NCBI GenBank assembly: GCA_965249955.1
Contig: OZ252261.1
Coordinates: forward strand, 620,001-684,000
From: SB11 sp965249955
GTDB lineage: Bacteria; Bacteroidota; Bacteroidia; UBA8524
Direction: 5' to 3'
DNA: 64,000 bases
Shown: positions 61,618 through 64,000 of the stretch, piece after piece
How the letters are laid out: each line of letters begins with the position of its first letter
How positions within the stretch are numbered: position 1 is the first letter of the stretch
Notes under the pieces: generated by a model
Seen by the model: only the letters and a program-made list of their open reading frames with translations
What the model was told of the DNA's origin: nothing
Databases searched by the model: none
Translations under genes and position numbers: made by a program

Positions 61618-61625
61618 TATATTTG
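61618..61625 (+). promoter_or_regulatory. candidate -7 promoter element of the tRNA gene
   Basis: TATATTTG ends 10 bases before the first base of tRNA-Leu. No TTG sits at the ideal -33 spacing; the nearest are 11 and 28 bases upstream. Confidence 0.55.
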
Positions 61626-61635
61626 TCGCACTATT

Positions 61636-61717
61636 GCGGTCATGGTGGAATTGGTAGACACGCCATCTTGAGGGGGTGGTGCTTTCGGGTGTGGGGGTTC
61701 AAATCCCCCTGACCGCA
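61636..61717 (+). tRNA. trnL: tRNA-Leu (anticodon GAG)
   Basis: An 82-nt class II tRNA. The acceptor arm GCGGTCA / TGACCGC is perfect with an A discriminator base; the D arm, anticodon stem CCATC / GGTGG with the loop TTGAGGG (anticodon GAG, reads CUC and CUU), a variable arm of about 13 nt with TGC/GTG pairing, and the T arm GGGGG-TTCAAAT-CCCCC are all present. CCA is not encoded. Long variable arm and G-stem are typical for leucine tRNAs. Confidence 0.95.
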
Positions 61718-61743
61718 CTCTTAATAAATCAACCTAAAATTAT

Positions 61744-62076
61744 ATGGGCATTCACAATGTTAACCCTGATTTTGTAGCTACACTAACGTACCGTACCACA
61801 GAACAAGGAGGAAGAAAAACACCTGCAGCTAGTGGATACAAACCCCAATTAAGATTTCCCTTTGATATAATGACTACATCTGGCCAACAGAAATTTATTG
61901 GAAAAGACATGATTTATCCAGGAGAAACTATTGATGCAGAAATCCGAATTTTAAGTGTTGAGTATTTTAAGCATAAACTAGAGGTAGGAATGAGTTTTGA
62001 AGTACGAGAAGGCTTAAAAATAACTGGCACTGGCATTATTAAAGAAATAATTAATGCTGAATTGAAAAAGCAGTAA
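61744..62076 (+). CDS. stand-alone EF-Tu domain III-like protein (copy 1)
   Basis: A 110-residue protein that matches domain III of elongation factor Tu but has no GTPase or domain II. Corresponding pieces are EQGGRKTPAASGYKPQLRF (EF-Tu EEGGRHTPFF-GYRPQFYF), KDMIYPGETIDAEIRIL (EF-Tu EMVMPGDN) and FEVREGLKITGTGIIKEI (EF-Tu FAIREGGRTVGAGVVTK). This is a complete small beta-barrel. Role unknown; it might bind tRNA, EF-Ts or RNA polymerase-like partners, or be a decoy. It lies right after tRNA-Leu. Confidence 0.85.
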   Translation: MGIHNVNPDFVATLTYRTTEQGGRKTPAASGYKPQLRFPFDIMTTSGQQKFIGKDMIYPGETIDAEIRILSVEYFKHKLEVGMSFEVREGLKITGTGIIKEIINAELKKQ

Positions 62077-62088
62077 TTACATATATAA

Positions 62089-63258
62089 TTAGTCTTCTCC
62101 CCTCAAAATGGCAAACAGCTTATAAGCCACCGCCTCAGCAGAAACATTATCATTAATTGCAATAGCAATAATAGCTTTGGTTTTTACATCGTATGCAAGT
62201 ATGGCTTTGTAATTCTCTGTTCCTCCGCTATGCCCCAACCATAAATTTACTGTAGAATCAATTGCCTTAAAATTATAAACCATAACTCCCCTACCATAAT
62301 ATTGTTGCGTGCTTCCGAACATTGGGTATAAATCACCCAACATAGTTTGTAAACTTGTTTTGGGCAACAACTGCCCTGAGAGGAGAATATACAGTAACTT
62401 TGCCATATCGTATGAATTGCAAACAATATTGCCTGCACCAAGGGGTGTAGCATAATTACGGCATACTATTGAATCTCCACTATGAGCTAAAGCCAAATTA
62501 TTAGTAATCTCATTAGGCATCAGTACTTTTAAACTTTGTAACCCAAATGGTATAACTATTCTTTCTTGAACAATTTGCGCAAAAGATTTATTTTCTATTT
62601 TCTGAGCAATTAACGCTAACAATAAATAGCCTGTATTACTATACGACCAATATTCATTTGGTTTAAACAAATTCTCTTTTGACAAAGCTATTGCTAATAA
62701 CTCATCAGGGGTATGATAAGAGGAACTATTATGAAAACTACTATCACTATTAAAGCTATATATTCCACTTGTATGAGTGAGCAAATTTGAAATGGTTATT
62801 TTTTTTGCATTGCTAAATTTTGGATACCATTTTGATAATTTACTATTACTTTTAATTTTCTTTTCATTTATAAGCTGCATAATTATAGTTGCAGTAACCA
62901 GTTTACATACACTTGCCCAATAAAAAACTGTAGAGCTATCGGCAAATTGTTTATTAGGTTTGTTTGCATATCCCATTGTTGTTTGCCACTGTCCTTTTGG
63001 AGTAAACATAGCCACCGAAAGACCTGCTATGTTTTTATTTACAAACAATTCACTTATAACCTGTTGCAGTTTATACTGCAGTGTATCGGGCAGTTGCCCT
63101 CTCAATTCATAGTTATCTACTAGATAGAATTGGTCAATATCTATTTCCTCGTGCTTAGGCATACCTCTGTATTTGCATTGAGCCAAAAGTGAGATATAAG
63201 ATGACATAAACAACACATTTAACAATATGAACTTTAGCAAAGAATATGTTTTACACAT
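62089..63258 (-). CDS. class C beta-lactamase-family serine hydrolase (penicillin-binding-protein-like)
   Basis: A 389-residue exported protein with a signal peptide (about 1-27, ending LLAQC). The active-site SVCK (Ser116, Lys119) is the SxxK motif, YSNTGY the YxN motif and GHSGG the HxG-type motif. This group includes beta-lactamases, D-aminopeptidases and esterases, so drug resistance cannot be assumed. The second Cys after the signal (QCKYRG) could indicate lipid attachment, but the lipobox is not canonical. Single gene between the two EF-Tu-like genes. Confidence 0.88.
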   Translation of the reverse strand: MCKTYSLLKFILLNVLFMSSYISLLAQCKYRGMPKHEEIDIDQFYLVDNYELRGQLPDTLQYKLQQVISELFVNKNIAGLSVAMFTPKGQWQTTMGYANKPNKQFADSSTVFYWASVCKLVTATIIMQLINEKKIKSNSKLSKWYPKFSNAKKITISNLLTHTSGIYSFNSDSSFHNSSSYHTPDELLAIALSKENLFKPNEYWSYSNTGYLLLALIAQKIENKSFAQIVQERIVIPFGLQSLKVLMPNEITNNLALAHSGDSIVCRNYATPLGAGNIVCNSYDMAKLLYILLSGQLLPKTSLQTMLGDLYPMFGSTQQYYGRGVMVYNFKAIDSTVNLWLGHSGGTENYKAILAYDVKTKAIIAIAINDNVSAEAVAYKLFAILRGED

Positions 63259-63415
63259 AAGTTCTCCAATTTTTTAGCCAATATAGTTTTGCCTGAAGAC
63301 AAACCACTAAATGTTCTATACGTACACTAAAATCATCTATAAAAACGGAATAGCCTCTTTTCTTTAACTTATATATTAGTTAACTCTGTTTAAACATTAT
63401 ATTTTTACCCCATAA

Positions 63416-63745
63416 ATGGATATAGAAGAAAGTGCAGATTTTATAGCTACGGTTAGTTACCTAAGTGCTGAGCAAGGGGGATTAAAAATACCTGCAACAT
63501 CGGGCTACAGGCCGCAAATGAAGTTTGAGTTTATAGAAAAACAAACGGCAGGTGAGCAAGTATTTATGGATGAAGAAATGGTATACCCCGGTACAACCAT
63601 TGATGCACATATACGGTTACTATCACCCGAGTTTTTTACCCGTGCACTTACTGAGGGTACTGCTTTTGATTTTAGCCAAGGCGAAAGAATAATTGGCACA
63701 GGTATTATTAAACAGATACTAAACGATGAACTAAAAAGGGTTTGA
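63416..63745 (+). CDS. stand-alone EF-Tu domain III-like protein (copy 2)
   Basis: A 109-residue paralogue of the EF-Tu domain III-like gene 1.3 kb upstream. It shares EQGGLKIPATSGYRPQMKF, DEEMVYPGTTIDAHIRLL and ERIIGTGIIKQILNDELK, and starts EESADFIATVSYLS in the same register. Overall identity between copies is moderate, so the duplication is old. The pair bracket a beta-lactamase-like gene on the opposite strand. Function unknown. Confidence 0.85.
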   Translation: MDIEESADFIATVSYLSAEQGGLKIPATSGYRPQMKFEFIEKQTAGEQVFMDEEMVYPGTTIDAHIRLLSPEFFTRALTEGTAFDFSQGERIIGTGIIKQILNDELKRV

Positions 63746-63777
63746 TCTTTAGCAATAACCTATTAATTTTAACCACT

Positions 63778-64000
63778 ATGTCTATCAGCCAACAATACCT
63801 TGAAACTTGGGAAGAAGCCCGTACACGGTTTACTAACCAACTTACCACCATTACCGAAGCAGACTTAAAAAAAAAAACTACAAGGCACTAAAAATACGGC
63901 TGGGTTTCTTATCCGACATATTACTGATGTGGAACTGCTATTTGCTAAAAATGTATTTGGGGCAACGGATGTAAAAGTATCGGCTAAAACGGTTATTGCC
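63778..64000 (+). pseudogene. DinB-like (four-helix metal-binding) protein, frameshifted in a poly-A run and cut by the window end
   Basis: Translation starts MSISQQYLETWEEARTRF and continues LTTITEADLKKK up to an A11 run, then meets a stop after a few codons. In another frame the protein continues smoothly (LQGTKNTAGFLIRHITDVELL, FAKNVFG), which is the DinB-like pattern with a conserved metal-ligand His in IRHI. The A11 run would need to be A10 to join the two frames. It may be a sequencing error, a phase-variable gene or a broken gene; the right-hand end lies outside the window. Confidence 0.7.

Noticed and set aside
62089..63258. Calling the serine hydrolase an antibiotic-resistance beta-lactamase
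   Set aside because: The SxxK, YxN and HxG motifs are common to esterases and peptidases of the same family, and no resistance-specific feature is visible.

Overview
The window comes from a member of the Bacteroidota (Bacteroidetes), AT-rich and probably free-living and aerobic. The evidence is consistent: type IX secretion (T9SS) C-terminal sorting domains of the A and B types, PKD-rich giant secreted proteins, a complete alternative complex III operon (actABCDEF), a UpxY-type NusG paralogue, a patatin/Omp85 surface protein, almost no Shine-Dalgarno sequences, and short TAnnTTTG promoter elements in front of several genes. No genus can be assigned from the sequence alone. There is no rRNA, no CRISPR array and no prophage; one tRNA gene is present.

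Layout. 1-4.2 kb: end of a POT-family peptide transporter, then an orphan UpxY-like antiterminator with one WbpM/CapD-type sugar epimerase/dehydratase. 4.3-12.9 kb: actABCDEF, a quinol-oxidising respiratory complex, closed by a strong terminator. 13.2-19.1 kb: a lipoprotein, thymidine kinase, a Pro/Val/Glu-rich protein, and a translationally coupled comEC-echA-tatD operon read leftwards. 19.1-30.3 kb: the most unusual accessory region. Three tail-collar (MdpB-like) proteins, a cytosolic LivJ/AmiC-like binding protein, a formyltransferase, a T9SS cargo protein and a GH25 muramidase are read leftwards. They diverge from a rightward operon of a NodU-type carbamoyltransferase, an HExxH protein and two non-haem iron hydroxylases. 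30.3-42.2 kb: two giant, recently duplicated PKD/T9SS type B proteins, preceded by an ECF sigma factor overlapping a membrane protein that has the layout of an anti-sigma factor but carries PKD domains and a T9SS type B domain outside the membrane. 42.2-50 kb: DEAD-box helicase, msrB, patatin/Omp85, then about 1 kb of dispersed repeats and a DUF2806 protein. 50-64 kb: uvrA, a REP-associated transposase (RAYT) with flanking and internal palindromes and a -1 frameshift, elbB-like gene, two small HAD proteins, lon, tRNA-Leu(GAG), two stand-alone EF-Tu domain III-like proteins, a class C beta-lactamase-like protein and the start of a frameshifted DinB-like gene.

How the genes work together. The act genes form one electron-transfer complex. 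The sigma factor, its membrane partner and the two giant secreted proteins look like a sensing and output unit of the cell surface or T9SS. The collar/carbamoyltransferase/oxygenase block may be an undescribed small-molecule or peptide-modification system. These last two are inferences from domain content and gene order. Where a gene's first in-frame codon was TTG or GTG with a better ATG just downstream, the ATG was chosen.
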